Positions 17,576 to 26,128 of a DNA stretch of 64,000 nt are shown here, in pieces. Within the stretch, counting starts at the first letter, position 1. Every line of letters starts with the position of its first letter. Both the position numbers and the translations under genes were made by a program. Source of the stretch: DASXRC01 sp036506495 (lineage in GTDB: Bacteria; Actinomycetota; Actinomycetes; Mycobacteriales; Micromonosporaceae). Location: NCBI GenBank assembly GCA_036506495.1, contig DASXRQ010000125.1, positions 1 to 64,000 on the forward strand, given 5' to 3'. The notes under the pieces were generated by a model. That model was not told where the DNA came from. It did not search any database and saw nothing but the letters and a program-made list of their open reading frames with translations.

Positions 17576-19345
17576 CTACTTGATCTCGCAGACCACCGCG
17601 CCCGCGCTGACCACATCGCCGACCACCGCGCGCAACCCGGTCACCACGCCGGCCTTGTGCGCGTTGAGGGGCTGCTCCATCTTCATCGCCTCGAGGACGA
17701 CGATCAGCTCGCCCTCGGCCACCTCGTCGCCATCTGCCACGGCGATCTTCACTATCGTGCCCTGCATCGGGGACGTCAGCGCGTCTCCGCTCGCGCCCGC
17801 GGCGTGCCGGCGACCGCCGCCGGCTCGCCGCGGCGCACCCGCGCCGGGCCGCCCGGCAACGGCGGCTGACGCGCTCGGCGTACCCCCGCCGAAGCCCGCG
17901 GGGAGGCTGACCTCCAGCCGCTTGCCACCCACTTCGACCACGATGGTCTCGCGTTCGGGGGCCTCGGCGGCGGGGGAGGCCGGGCCGGCGAATGCCGGCA
18001 CACCGCCGGCCCATTCGGTCTCGATCCACCGAGTGTGCACGGCGAACGGCTCGGCAGTGAACGCCGGGTCGCGCACGATCAGCCGGTGGAACGGCAGGGC
18101 GGTGGCCATGCCCTCGACGACCATCTCGTCCAGCGCCCGGCAGGCCCGCTCAAGCGCCTCGGAACGCGTCTCGCCACTGACGATGACCTTGGCGAGCAGC
18201 GAGTCGAAGTTCCCGCCGATCACACTGCCGGCCGCAACGCCGGTGTCCACGCGTACGCCCGGCCCCTCCGGCAGGCGCAGCGCCGTTACCGTCCCCGGCG
18301 CCGGCAGGAAGCCACGGCCCGGGTCCTCACCGTTGATCCGGAACTCTATGGAGTGCCCTCGCGGCACCGGATCCGCGGTGAACCGCAGCTTCTGGCCGTC
18401 GGCGATCCGGAACTGCTCGCGCACCAGGTCGATGCCGGCGGTCTCCTCGGTGACCGGGTGCTCGACCTGAAGCCGCGTGTTGACCTCCAGGAACGAGATC
18501 GTGCCGTCCTGACCGACGAGGTACTCCACCGTTCCGGCGCCGTGGTAGCCCGCCTCCCGGCAGATCGCCCTAGCGCTCTCGTGGATGGTCGCGCGCTGTT
18601 CATCGGTAAGGAAGGGCGCCGGCGCCTCCTCCACCAGCTTCTGATGCCGGCGCTGCAGCGAGCAGTCCCGGGTGCCGACCACGATCACGTTGCCGTGCTG
18701 GTCGGCGAGCACTTGTGCCTCGACGTGGCGTGGCCGGTCCAGGTACCGCTCGACGAAGCACTCGCCGCGGCCGAATGCGGCGACCGCCTCGCGGGTCGCG
18801 CTGTCGTACAGATGCGGGATCTCCTCGAGCGTCCGGGCGACCTTCAGGCCGCGCCCACCGCCACCGAACGCGGCCTTGATAGCGACCGGCAGGCCGAACT
18901 GGTTGGCGAACGCCACGACCTCGTCGGGACCGGCGACCGGGGCGGAGGTGCCGGGCACGAGCGGCGCACCGGCGCGTTCGGCGATGTGCCGCGCGGTGAC
19001 CTTGTCGCCGAGGTCGCGGATCGCCTGCGGCGTCGGCCCGATCCAGGTCAGGCCCGCGTCGAGGGCGGCCTGCGCGAAATCCGCGTTCTCCGCGAGAAAC
19101 CCATAACCCGGGTGTACGCCGTCGGCGCCGGACTTGGCCGCCACGTCCAGCAGCTTGTCGATGCGCAGGTACGTGTCGGCCGCCGAGTCACCGCCGAGGG
19201 CGTACGCCTCGTCGGCCAGCTCGACATGCAGCGCGTCGCGGTCGGAGTCGGCGTACGCCGCGACGCTGGCGATGCCGGCGTCCCGGCAGGCCCGGATGAC
19301 GCGTACCGCGATCTCGCCACGGTTGGCGATGAGAACCTTGCGCAT
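17576..19345 (-). CDS. accA3: Acyl-CoA carboxylase alpha subunit (biotin carboxylase + BCCP)
   Basis: A 589-residue AccA3-type subunit. The biotin carboxylase domain (about residues 1-450) has the ATP-grasp glycine loop AAFGGGGRGLKV and EVNTRLQVEHPVTE. A linker follows, then a C-terminal biotin carrier domain with the biotinylation site EAMKM. It carboxylates biotin and serves beta subunits such as the AccD at 32129-33721. The start ATG lies seven bases after TAGACT. In mycobacteria accA3 is close to maf, accE5, accD5 and birA. All five are in this window but spread over 17 kb. Confidence 0.93.
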   Translation of the reverse strand: MRKVLIANRGEIAVRVIRACRDAGIASVAAYADSDRDALHVELADEAYALGGDSAADTYLRIDKLLDVAAKSGADGVHPGYGFLAENADFAQAALDAGLTWIGPTPQAIRDLGDKVTARHIAERAGAPLVPGTSAPVAGPDEVVAFANQFGLPVAIKAAFGGGGRGLKVARTLEEIPHLYDSATREAVAAFGRGECFVERYLDRPRHVEAQVLADQHGNVIVVGTRDCSLQRRHQKLVEEAPAPFLTDEQRATIHESARAICREAGYHGAGTVEYLVGQDGTISFLEVNTRLQVEHPVTEETAGIDLVREQFRIADGQKLRFTADPVPRGHSIEFRINGEDPGRGFLPAPGTVTALRLPEGPGVRVDTGVAAGSVIGGNFDSLLAKVIVSGETRSEALERACRALDEMVVEGMATALPFHRLIVRDPAFTAEPFAVHTRWIETEWAGGVPAFAGPASPAAEAPERETIVVEVGGKRLEVSLPAGFGGGTPSASAAVAGRPGAGAPRRAGGGRRHAAGASGDALTSPMQGTIVKIAVADGDEVAEGELIVVLEAMKMEQPLNAHKAGVVTGLRAVVGDVVSAGAVVCEIK

Positions 19346-19425
19346 GCGAGGGAGTCTATCCGCCTAATGGATCATGGCCGCCGGACAGGTTGGCGTGGGC
19401 GACGCGGGGCTGCCTGCTCGGCATA

Positions 19426-19442
19426 GTCAAGTTTGGTTATTA
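19426..19442. promoter_or_regulatory. PadR operator, copy in front of padR
   Basis: The 17-base sequence GTCAAGTTTGGTTATTA is repeated in reverse complement, with one mismatch, at 20062-20078 in front of the ABC operon. It overlaps the -10-like TACGCT (19441-19446) of the PadR gene. Its AT-richness stands out from the surroundings. Confidence 0.65.
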
Positions 19443-19452
19443 CGCTTGTGTC

Positions 19453-20064
19453 GTGTCGACGACCCGCATGATGATTCTCGGCCTGGTGCGCTGGATGCAG
19501 CCGGTGCACGGGTACGACGTACGCCGCGAGCTGCTCAGCTGGCACGCGGACGAGTGGGCCAACGTCCAGCCCGGCTCTATCTACCACGCGCTGAAGAAGC
19601 TCACCGACGAGGGACTCCTCCGTGAGGTCGGGACGTCGCAGGTGGGCGCCCGTCCGGCCCGCACGTCGTACGAGATCACGGCGAAGGGACACGAGGAGTT
19701 CGAGGCGCTACTGCGTCGCTACTGGTGGGAGTACCGGCCGCCGACGGATCCGTTCCCGGCGGCCTTCTCGTTCCTGCCCGCGCTGCCGCGCGAGGAGGCC
19801 GCCTCCGCGCTGCGCAACCGGGCGCGGTTGCTGGAAGCGACGATCGAGACCCATCGCGCCGCGCTCGCCGCAGACCGGTCGACGGCGGTCAAGCCCACTC
19901 ACGTGGCCTGGCAGTTCGACCGGATGATCGCGCTGGCGGAGGCCGAGAAATCCTGGTGCGAGCGCACCGCCCGTTTGGTGGAATCCGGAGTGTCGTACCT
20001 ACCTGAGAACCTTGGCGAGGATGTCGAGGTCTGGCGCGAGTGGGCGGAGCACAAGGTCGAGTAA
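19453..20064 (+). CDS. PadR-family transcriptional regulator
   Basis: A 203-residue PadR regulator. The winged helix covers residues 5-80 (VHGYDVRRELLSW, GSIYHALKKLTDEGLL) and a Vir-family C-terminal helical domain follows, with LAEAEKSWCERTA near its end. GTG 19453 lies six bases after TACGCT. The gene is followed by an ABC exporter, and the same operator-like sequence stands before both. This supports repression of itself and of the exporter, as in LmrR-like systems. Confidence 0.87.
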   Translation: MSTTRMMILGLVRWMQPVHGYDVRRELLSWHADEWANVQPGSIYHALKKLTDEGLLREVGTSQVGARPARTSYEITAKGHEEFEALLRRYWWEYRPPTDPFPAAFSFLPALPREEAASALRNRARLLEATIETHRAALAADRSTAVKPTHVAWQFDRMIALAEAEKSWCERTARLVESGVSYLPENLGEDVEVWREWAEHKVE

Positions 20065-20078
20065 TAATCAAACTTGAC
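20062..20078. promoter_or_regulatory. PadR operator, copy in front of the ABC operon
   Basis: TAATAATCAAACTTGAC matches the reverse complement of 19426-19442 at 16 of 17 positions. It begins within the padR stop codon and lies 80 bases before the ABC ATPase start. A possible -10, TTATAT, follows at about 20087-20092. Confidence 0.65.
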
Positions 20079-20157
20079 CGACCGCGTTATATCGCGTTAG
20101 TCTGACGTCGCATCGAGGGCCGGCTCCTGCTGGCCGCACCCGAGACCAGGAGCAGAA

Positions 20158-21111
20158 ATGATCGAGACGAAGGGGCTGCGGAAGTCGTTCCGCTCCCGAT
20201 CCCGTCGAGAGGTCAAGACCGTCGAGGCCGTCCGTGGCGTCGATCTCGCCGTGCGGGAGGGCGAGATCTTCGGTTTCCTGGGGCCCAACGGCGCCGGAAA
20301 GACCACGACCCTGCGCATGCTGGCCACCTTGATTGAGCCGGATGGGGGCGAGGCCACCATCGCCGGCGCGAGCCTGCGCAAGCAGCCGGGCGAGGTCCGC
20401 AAGCGCATCGGCTACGTCGCCCAGGGCGGCAGCACGTGGGACGAGGTCACCGCGCGCGAGGAGCTCGTGCTGCATGCCCGGATGTACGGCATCGGGCGGG
20501 TCGAGGCCGAGCGCCGCGCCGCCGCAGCCCTCGACGCATTCCAGCTCAGCGAGTACGCCGACCGGCGCTGCAAGACGTACTCGGGAGGCCAGCGCCGCCG
20601 CGTCGACATCGCGCTCGGCATCATCCACCAACCCCGCGTCGTGTTCCTCGATGAGCCGACGACCGGTCTGGACCCGCAGAGCCGTGCCCACATGTGGGAG
20701 GAGATCCGGCGCCTGCGCCGCGAAGGGATGACCATCTTCATCACCACGCACTACCTCGACGAAGCCGACGCGCTCTGCGACCGGGTCGCCATCATCGACT
20801 TTGGCGAGATCGTGGCCGAGGGGACGCCGGACGAGCTCAAGCGCGAGGTCTCCGGCGACGTGGTCACGGTCGGCCTCAACGGCGCCACGCCGCAGGCCGC
20901 CGAGCTGCTGGACACGGCGGAGTACGTCCGCAAGCTCGAGACCACCGACGAGGGCGTCCGACTGTTCGTCGATGAGGGCGCGACCGCGATCCCGCTGATC
21001 CTGCGCGGCCTCGACAGCGCCGGCATCGACCTCACCTCGATCGAGCTACACCGGCCGAGCCTCGACGACGTGTTCCTCACCAAGACCGGCCGTTCGCTTC
21101 GGGAGAGCTGA
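20158..21111 (+). CDS. DrrA-type ABC transporter ATP-binding protein
   Basis: A 317-residue ATPase of the daunorubicin-resistance (DrrA) class. Walker A GPNGAGKTT, signature YSGGQRRRVD, Walker B VVFLDEPTTGLD and H-loop TTHYLDEA are intact; a C-terminal regulatory domain ends with PSLDDVFLTKTGRSLRE. The Shine-Dalgarno CAGGAG is seven bases before the ATG. The permease starts four bases after its stop. The substrate is unknown; regulation by the adjacent PadR protein is likely. Confidence 0.92.
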   Translation: MIETKGLRKSFRSRSRREVKTVEAVRGVDLAVREGEIFGFLGPNGAGKTTTLRMLATLIEPDGGEATIAGASLRKQPGEVRKRIGYVAQGGSTWDEVTAREELVLHARMYGIGRVEAERRAAAALDAFQLSEYADRRCKTYSGGQRRRVDIALGIIHQPRVVFLDEPTTGLDPQSRAHMWEEIRRLRREGMTIFITTHYLDEADALCDRVAIIDFGEIVAEGTPDELKREVSGDVVTVGLNGATPQAAELLDTAEYVRKLETTDEGVRLFVDEGATAIPLILRGLDSAGIDLTSIELHRPSLDDVFLTKTGRSLRES

Positions 21112-21114
21112 GCG

Positions 21115-21873
21115 ATGAAACTGCTTCGTGACACCTGGCTGATCTTCCAGCGCCAGATCCTGCTCGTGCTGCGCAACCCGGCGTGGATCCTCATCGGGAT
21201 CTTCCAACCGTTCCTGTTCCTCGTGTTGTTCGGTCCGCTGCTGAAGCCGATCTTCGGCGAGAACGCGTATAACCTCTTCGTTCCGGGCCTGCTCATCCAG
21301 CTCGGCCTGTTCGGGTCGATGTTCGTCGGTTTCGGGCTCATCGCCGAGCTGCGGGCCGGCGTGATCGAGCGCTCCCGAGTCACGCCGGTCAGTCGGGTCG
21401 CCCTGCTGCTCGGCCGATCCCTGCGTGACGTGGTGACGCTGTTGGTCCAGGCGACGATCCTCGTTGTGATGTCCATCCCCTTTGGACTGGCCGCCCGACT
21501 CGGCGACATCCTGCTCGCATTCCTGCTCGTCGGCCTCATCGCGCTGCTGTTGTCGGCGATCTCCTATGCGCTGGCGCTCATCGTGCGCAATGAGGACGCA
21601 TTCGCGCCGCTGACGAACACGCTGATCATGCCGGTCTGGTTGCTCGCCGGCATCTTCCTGCCGATCACCAGCCAGGGCCCGTACGCGGCGCCGGGGTGGC
21701 TGGAGGCGTTGTCCGACTGGAACCCGTTCTCGTGGGCGGTCAAGGGCACCCGCGCGCTGTTCGCCGGCGACCCCGGCAATCCTGCGGTGTGGAAATCCTT
21801 GGTCATCATCGGCGCCCTCACGGTCGTCGCGACGCTCTGGGCCGGCCGGCTCTTCGCCCGCAGCGTCCGCTGA
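21115..21873 (+). CDS. DrrB-type ABC transporter permease
   Basis: A 252-residue ABC-2 permease with six hydrophobic segments. It opens with the cytoplasmic RDTWLIFQRQILLVLRNP motif and contains the conserved IAELRAGVIERSRVTPVSR loop between segments 2 and 3. It forms an exporter with the preceding ATPase. Confidence 0.92.
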   Translation: MKLLRDTWLIFQRQILLVLRNPAWILIGIFQPFLFLVLFGPLLKPIFGENAYNLFVPGLLIQLGLFGSMFVGFGLIAELRAGVIERSRVTPVSRVALLLGRSLRDVVTLLVQATILVVMSIPFGLAARLGDILLAFLLVGLIALLLSAISYALALIVRNEDAFAPLTNTLIMPVWLLAGIFLPITSQGPYAAPGWLEALSDWNPFSWAVKGTRALFAGDPGNPAVWKSLVIIGALTVVATLWAGRLFARSVR

Positions 21874-21900
21874 ACGTCGACTGAGATCTCCGTCTCACGC

Positions 21901-21948
21901 AGGCGGGGCATCGTCCGCGCGCCGATAGCGTCGAATGGTGCCCCGCCT
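21901..21948. promoter_or_regulatory. Inverted repeat around the MFS gene start
   Basis: AGGCGGGGCA (21901-21910) is the exact reverse complement of 21939-21948. The loop contains the -10-like TAGCGT and the right arm overlaps the start codon. It could hide the start in a longer transcript, or be an operator, or be chance in GC-rich DNA. Confidence 0.35.
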
Positions 21949-23170
21949 CCTGCGTACCCGGGTGACCTGGCTGATCTACGCCCAGCTGGGGCTGTGGGGC
22001 TACTTTCTCTACGGCTTCGGGCCGGTCGTGCCACTGCTGCGCGACGAGCAGGGCACGAGCGCGGCGGTCGCCAGCCTGCACGGCACCGCGCTCGCGGTGG
22101 GCGGCCTGATCGGAGGCGCGCTCTTTCCACGGCTCGCGCGCCGGCTCGGCCGCGGCCGCACTCTGTGGCTGTCGCTCACCGGCGCCGCATTGGCCGCCGG
22201 CGGGCTGTGCTTGTTCACGCCGCTTCCCGCGACGCTCACGTTCGCGACGACCGCCGCCACCTTCGGCACCATGGTTGTCAGCGGGGTCGTCGCCGGCCTT
22301 ACGGAGTTGCACGGCGCCGCCGGCTCGGCCGCGATCAGCGAGGCGAATGCCGCGGCCGCCGGCATGGGCATCGTGGCACCCCTGGTGATCGGGTTCGCGG
22401 TCGCCGGCGGCGTGGGCTGGCGGCCGGGGCTCGCCGCGATGGGCGGCCTGGTCGCGGTGCTCGCCCTGGTCGCGCTCGCCTTGGGCGTACGCGTGCCGCG
22501 AGGTGCCTCGTTCGTGGGCGCCGGCGGCGAACGCGCGAGGCGCCCGGTGGCGCTGCCCCGCGCGTACTGGCTCGCCTGGATGCTGGCGGGGCTGGCCGCA
22601 TCCGTCGAGGTGTGCCTGTCCCTGTGGGCGGCCGCGGTGCTCCGCGACCATGCCGGGATGACCCCGGGCGCCGCGGCCGCCGCCGTGGCGTCGATCGTCG
22701 GGGGCATGTTCGTCGGCCGGCTGCTCGGCGGCCGGGTGGCTTTGCGCGTGCCGCCGGTGCCGCTCCTGCTGGCCGCGTTCGGGGTGAGCGCCACCGGTTT
22801 CGCCGTCTTCTGGCTCGCCACCGCCGGTTGGCTCGCCGTCGCCGGGCTGATCGTCGTCGGGGTCGGCAACGCGATGCAGTATCCGATGGCGATCTCCCTG
22901 GCGATGGCCGTGTCCAACGGCCAGACCGACCGCGCGGCCGGGTACTCCAACTACGCCGTCGCCATCGGGTTCGGCGTGGCGCCGGTCGTGCTGGGCTGGT
23001 TCGCCGACGGCGTCGGGCCGCACGTGGCGTTCCTGATGCTCCCGGCGTTGCTCGCCGTCGGCGCGGTCATGGCCGTCCGGCTGGGCCGGGCGATGGCGGA
23101 CCTACCGGCGGCGCTCGACGCCCATGATCAACGCAACCTTGCTCACTGTGGGTTGTCCGAGGCGGCCTGA
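21938..23170 (+). CDS. MFS transporter
   Basis: Major facilitator protein of 410 residues with about twelve hydrophobic segments and a short cytoplasmic loop rich in Arg after segment 6. The segment 2-3 loop LFPRLARRLGRGRTL is the usual MFS motif A position. Substrate not predictable. GTG 21938 is six bases after TAGCGT (21926-21931); the ATG three bases earlier is equally possible. The last residues (about HDQRNLAHCG) are encoded by the left arm of a family B hairpin, so the tail is probably not native to the family. Confidence 0.85.
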   Translation: MPRLLRTRVTWLIYAQLGLWGYFLYGFGPVVPLLRDEQGTSAAVASLHGTALAVGGLIGGALFPRLARRLGRGRTLWLSLTGAALAAGGLCLFTPLPATLTFATTAATFGTMVVSGVVAGLTELHGAAGSAAISEANAAAAGMGIVAPLVIGFAVAGGVGWRPGLAAMGGLVAVLALVALALGVRVPRGASFVGAGGERARRPVALPRAYWLAWMLAGLAASVEVCLSLWAAAVLRDHAGMTPGAAAAAVASIVGGMFVGRLLGGRVALRVPPVPLLLAAFGVSATGFAVFWLATAGWLAVAGLIVVGVGNAMQYPMAISLAMAVSNGQTDRAAGYSNYAVAIGFGVAPVVLGWFADGVGPHVAFLMLPALLAVGAVMAVRLGRAMADLPAALDAHDQRNLAHCGLSEAA

Positions 23171-23195
23171 CACCCCAACCCTTGCGAGGTTGCGT
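23131..23195. repeat. Long intergenic hairpin, family B (copy 3)
   Basis: ACGCAACCTTGC (23131-23142) pairs with GCGAGGTTGCGT (23184-23195), with one G-U pair. Inner segments GTGGGTTG and CACCCCAAC also pair partly. It spans the 3' end of the MFS gene and the convergent gap before the O-methyltransferase. Confidence 0.8.
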
Positions 23196-23200
23196 CTGAT

Positions 23201-23860
23201 CTAGATCCGGCGGGCCAGCGTCACGCCGTCGGCGAGCGGGAGCATGACCACCTCGACCCGGTCGTCCCGCAGGATCTCGTCGTTGAACGCGGCGATCGCG
23301 ACGTCGTCCGGCCGGTCGGGGGACGGGTTGAGCACCCGGCCACTCCACAGCACGTTGTCGAGGGCGAGCACACCGCCGTGGCGCATCCGCGGCACGAGCT
23401 CGTGCCAGTACGCCGAGTAGCCGGTCTTGTCCGCATCGATGAACACGAGATCCAGGAAGGGCTCGTTCGGCAGCGCCCGCAGCATCTGGGCGGCCGGGCC
23501 GATGCGCAGCTCGATGCGGTCCTCGATGCCGGCGCGCGCCCAGTAGCGCCGGGCGACCGAGGTGTACTCCTCAGAGATGTCGAAGCAGAACAGCTTCCCG
23601 TCCCGCGCCAGCCCCCGCGCGATCGCCAGGGACGACATCCCGGTGAACGTGCCGACCTCCGCCGCGAAGCGCGCCCCGATCAGCTTGGTCAGCATGTTCA
23701 GGAACGCGGCCTGCTCGGGAGCCACCTGCATGTCGGCCCGCTCGGGCAGCAGCGCGCGGGTCTCCTCGGCCAGGTCTCGGGCGACGTCATCCAGCGGTGT
23801 GCAGTGCGCGACGAGGTACGCGTGCAGTTCGTCAGTCAGCGACAACGACTTCAGGCTCAT
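23201..23860 (-). CDS. Class I SAM-dependent O-methyltransferase
   Basis: A 219-residue CCoAOMT-like (family 3) methyltransferase. The SAM-binding EVGTFTGMSSLAIA, the acidic FCFDISEEY, the metal/catalytic FIDADKTGYSAYW and the DNVLWSGRVLNP motif are all clear. The group usually methylates catechols or other small phenolics in a Mg-dependent reaction. ATG 23860 lies seven bases after TAGCGT. The maf gene is read upstream of it on the same strand. Confidence 0.9.
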   Translation of the reverse strand: MSLKSLSLTDELHAYLVAHCTPLDDVARDLAEETRALLPERADMQVAPEQAAFLNMLTKLIGARFAAEVGTFTGMSSLAIARGLARDGKLFCFDISEEYTSVARRYWARAGIEDRIELRIGPAAQMLRALPNEPFLDLVFIDADKTGYSAYWHELVPRMRHGGVLALDNVLWSGRVLNPSPDRPDDVAIAAFNDEILRDDRVEVVMLPLADGVTLARRI

Positions 23861-23870
23861 GCTGCTGACG

Positions 23871-24572
23871 CTAGTCGCCCTCCCACAGGTCTGTGATCGC
23901 GATGCCGAGGTCGGCGAGCAGGTGGCGCAGCAGTGGCAGCGACAGGCCGATCACGGTGCCGGGATCGCCGTCGATCCGCTCCACGAATGGGGCGCCGAAT
24001 CCGTCGATCGTGAATGCTCCGGCGACGTTCAGGGGCTCGCCGGTCGCGACATACGCGTCGATTTCGGCGTCCGTGAGGTCCGCGAAGTGCACGGTGCTCG
24101 CGGCGACCGCCTCGGCCTGCTTGCCGCTGGTCACCTCGATCACACAATGGCCGGTGTGCAGTACGCCGGCCGCGCCCCGCATCCGGCGCCATCTCCGAAC
24201 CGCGTCCGCGGCGTCTGCCGGCTTGCCCAACACCTGGTCGTCCAGCGCCAGCACGGAGTCGCAGCCCAGCACCAGTGCACCCTCGGCCGGCTGGCCCGGC
24301 GGCGGCCCCGTCGGCTGGCCCGGCGGCGGCCCCGTCGGTCGCTCCCACGGCAGCCGCGTCGGCCGGCCGGTGCGTCGCAGCCGGTCTGCGACCGCCTGCG
24401 CCTTCAGCCGCGCGAGCGTCAGGCACAGGACGTCCGCCCGTGCGACGTCCACCGTGGACTCATCCACGCCGCTGACGATCACCTGCGCACCGATGCCGGC
24501 GGCGGCGAGGCTCCTCAGGCGGGCCGGGCTCGCCGAGGCGAGCACCAGCCGACGCCGGTTCTTTGCGGGCAC
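23871..24572 (-). CDS. maf: Maf-family nucleotide pyrophosphatase
   Basis: Maf/Ham1-fold protein of 233 residues that hydrolyses non-canonical nucleoside triphosphates. LVLASASPARLRSLAAAG at the N-terminus and VLGCDSVL are the conserved signatures. Between them sits an insertion of two perfect 24-bp repeats (24289-24336) coding for Gly-Pro-Pro-Pro-Gly-Gln-Pro-Thr units, probably a surface loop. GTG 24572 was preferred over 24581 because TAGCGT lies seven bases before it, whereas 24581 overlaps that hexamer. Confidence 0.88.
   Translation of the reverse strand: MPAKNRRRLVLASASPARLRSLAAAGIGAQVIVSGVDESTVDVARADVLCLTLARLKAQAVADRLRRTGRPTRLPWERPTGPPPGQPTGPPPGQPAEGALVLGCDSVLALDDQVLGKPADAADAVRRWRRMRGAAGVLHTGHCVIEVTSGKQAEAVAASTVHFADLTDAEIDAYVATGEPLNVAGAFTIDGFGAPFVERIDGDPGTVIGLSLPLLRHLLADLGIAITDLWEGD
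24289..24336. repeat. In-frame tandem 24-bp repeat within maf
   Basis: Two identical 24-bp units (GGCTGGCCCGGCGGCGG...) lie end to end, followed by a partial third. Being a multiple of three, the array keeps the reading frame and adds a proline-rich loop. Confidence 0.85.
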
Positions 24573-24634
24573 GTTGATCACGCTACCGTGCGGATCCCCG
24601 GCAACCCCGCGTACGTCCTGGGCGTGACTAGGGT

Positions 24635-25132
24635 GTGCCGGATACCGATGCCTTCGACGCCTTCTACCGCGCGACGCGCCAGCGGCTATTCGCCTGCCTG
24701 TACGCGCTGACCGGCGACGCGGCGGAGGCGCAGGACGCGGTGCAGGAGGCGTACGCCCGGGCGTGGCAGCGCTGGTCCACGGTCGGTGAGTACGCCGACG
24801 CCGAGGCTTGGGTGCGGACCGTGGCCCGACGGATCGCGGTCAGCCGCTGGCGGCGCGCCCGCAACCGGCTCTCGGCGTACCGGCGAATGGGTTTGCCCCA
24901 ACCGCTGCCCGGCCCGGGCCCGGACGCCGTGGTCCTGGTCGCCGCGCTGGCCGAGCTCCCGCTCCCGCAGCGTGTCGCGATCGTGCTGCACCACCTCATG
25001 GAGTTGCCGGTCGCCGACGTGGCGCGGGAGACCGGCGTACCGATCGGGACCGTCAAGGCGCGCCTCTCGCGCGGCCGTCGGGCGCTCGCCGCGCTGCTCG
25101 CCACGGACGAATCGGAGGAATCCCATGTCTGA
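24635..25132 (+). CDS. SigE-family ECF RNA polymerase sigma factor
   Basis: A 165-residue ECF sigma factor. Region 2 (YRATRQRLFACLYALTGDAAEAQDAVQEAYARAW) and region 4 (LPLPQRVAIVLHHLMELPVADVARETGVPIGTVKARLSRGRRAL) are intact, so it should be functional. It overlaps the next gene by eight bases. That membrane protein is the obvious candidate partner or anti-sigma factor, although it has no recognisable zinc anti-sigma motif. The start is GTG 24635, with no good Shine-Dalgarno. Confidence 0.9.
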   Translation: MPDTDAFDAFYRATRQRLFACLYALTGDAAEAQDAVQEAYARAWQRWSTVGEYADAEAWVRTVARRIAVSRWRRARNRLSAYRRMGLPQPLPGPGPDAVVLVAALAELPLPQRVAIVLHHLMELPVADVARETGVPIGTVKARLSRGRRALAALLATDESEESHV

Positions 25133-25949
25133 CCAGCTTGCCACGCTCATCGACGAGGTACGTGGGATGCACCCGCCGACGCCGTTCGCGTCGCCCGCGG
25201 CGGTCCGTCGGCGTGGCCGTCAACGGGCCCACCGGCAGGCGCTGGCGGCCGGTGCCGCGACGTTCGCGGTGGTCGGCCTCGGCGCCGGCCTCCCGTGGGT
25301 TGTTGATGTGGATCACCGTGGCGGGCCGGTCGATGGCACCTCGTCGACCGCCGGGGCCACCTCCTCGTCCGCCGCCCTCCCGGCCCCGTTGGGCACCGAC
25401 GTGCCGTCGAGCTTGATGTTGCGACCGGGCGATGTCGGCGCGAGCGTGCGCGTAGAGGAGGTCGACGATCAGGGTCCGGACGGGCCGGACTGGCCGTGGG
25501 CTATGCCGCCGTGTTCGAACTATCGTGCGCGCGACTATCCGAGTCGGGGCGCGGTCGTCTCGGCCCGACTACTCGCCTATGCGGAGGGCGGTTCGTCCCG
25601 GGCCTTCGAGTGGGTGGAGCGCCACTCGGCCGGTGGCGGGCCGGCCGCGTTCCAGGACGTGCTCCGGGTCGTTGGCCAATGCCCCAGCTACCGGGACATG
25701 GGCCTACCCACCTACGAGCCGGGCACGGGCTGGGCGGTCACGAACGAGGTGCTCGCGCGCGACGTCGCCGGGGACGACTCGCTCCTCGTCCGGCGGCGTG
25801 CCACCCCCGTGGGCATGGCCGCTCCCGAGCGAATCGAGTGCTACGTCACCGTCCGCGTTGGTGACCTGATCGCCACTGTTCGCCTGCCGAACGGGGACGA
25901 GGCCGAGGCCCGTGCGCTGGGCGAGCGGGCGGCCGCCCGGCTCGGCTGA
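25125..25949 (+). CDS. Single-pass membrane protein, partner of the ECF sigma factor
   Basis: A 274-residue protein with a short basic cytoplasmic part (about residues 1-38), one membrane helix (about 39-56), a Ser/Thr/Ala linker and an extracytoplasmic domain of about 190 residues containing three Cys (MPPCSNY, VGQCPSY, ECYVTV). Topology and the 8-base overlap with the sigma gene suggest an anti-sigma or sensor role; the cytoplasmic part is short for that. The Shine-Dalgarno GGAGGAA precedes the ATG. Confidence 0.75.
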   Translation: MSDQLATLIDEVRGMHPPTPFASPAAVRRRGRQRAHRQALAAGAATFAVVGLGAGLPWVVDVDHRGGPVDGTSSTAGATSSSAALPAPLGTDVPSSLMLRPGDVGASVRVEEVDDQGPDGPDWPWAMPPCSNYRARDYPSRGAVVSARLLAYAEGGSSRAFEWVERHSAGGGPAAFQDVLRVVGQCPSYRDMGLPTYEPGTGWAVTNEVLARDVAGDDSLLVRRRATPVGMAAPERIECYVTVRVGDLIATVRLPNGDEAEARALGERAAARLG

Positions 25950-26128
25950 TCTCGTCTCATCGCGATCGTGGACTGGACGCGGGCCCGCGGGCCCATATCC
26001 GTTCCCCCAGTCGACGTGGGCGGCCGTGCTCCGACGCCCCGCGGCCCTGTCGTTGGACGCTTACCGCGACGGATCGGCGAGAGTCGGCCCGGAAACCGTC
26101 CAATGTCTCGGCCGGTGGCGGCCGCAAG

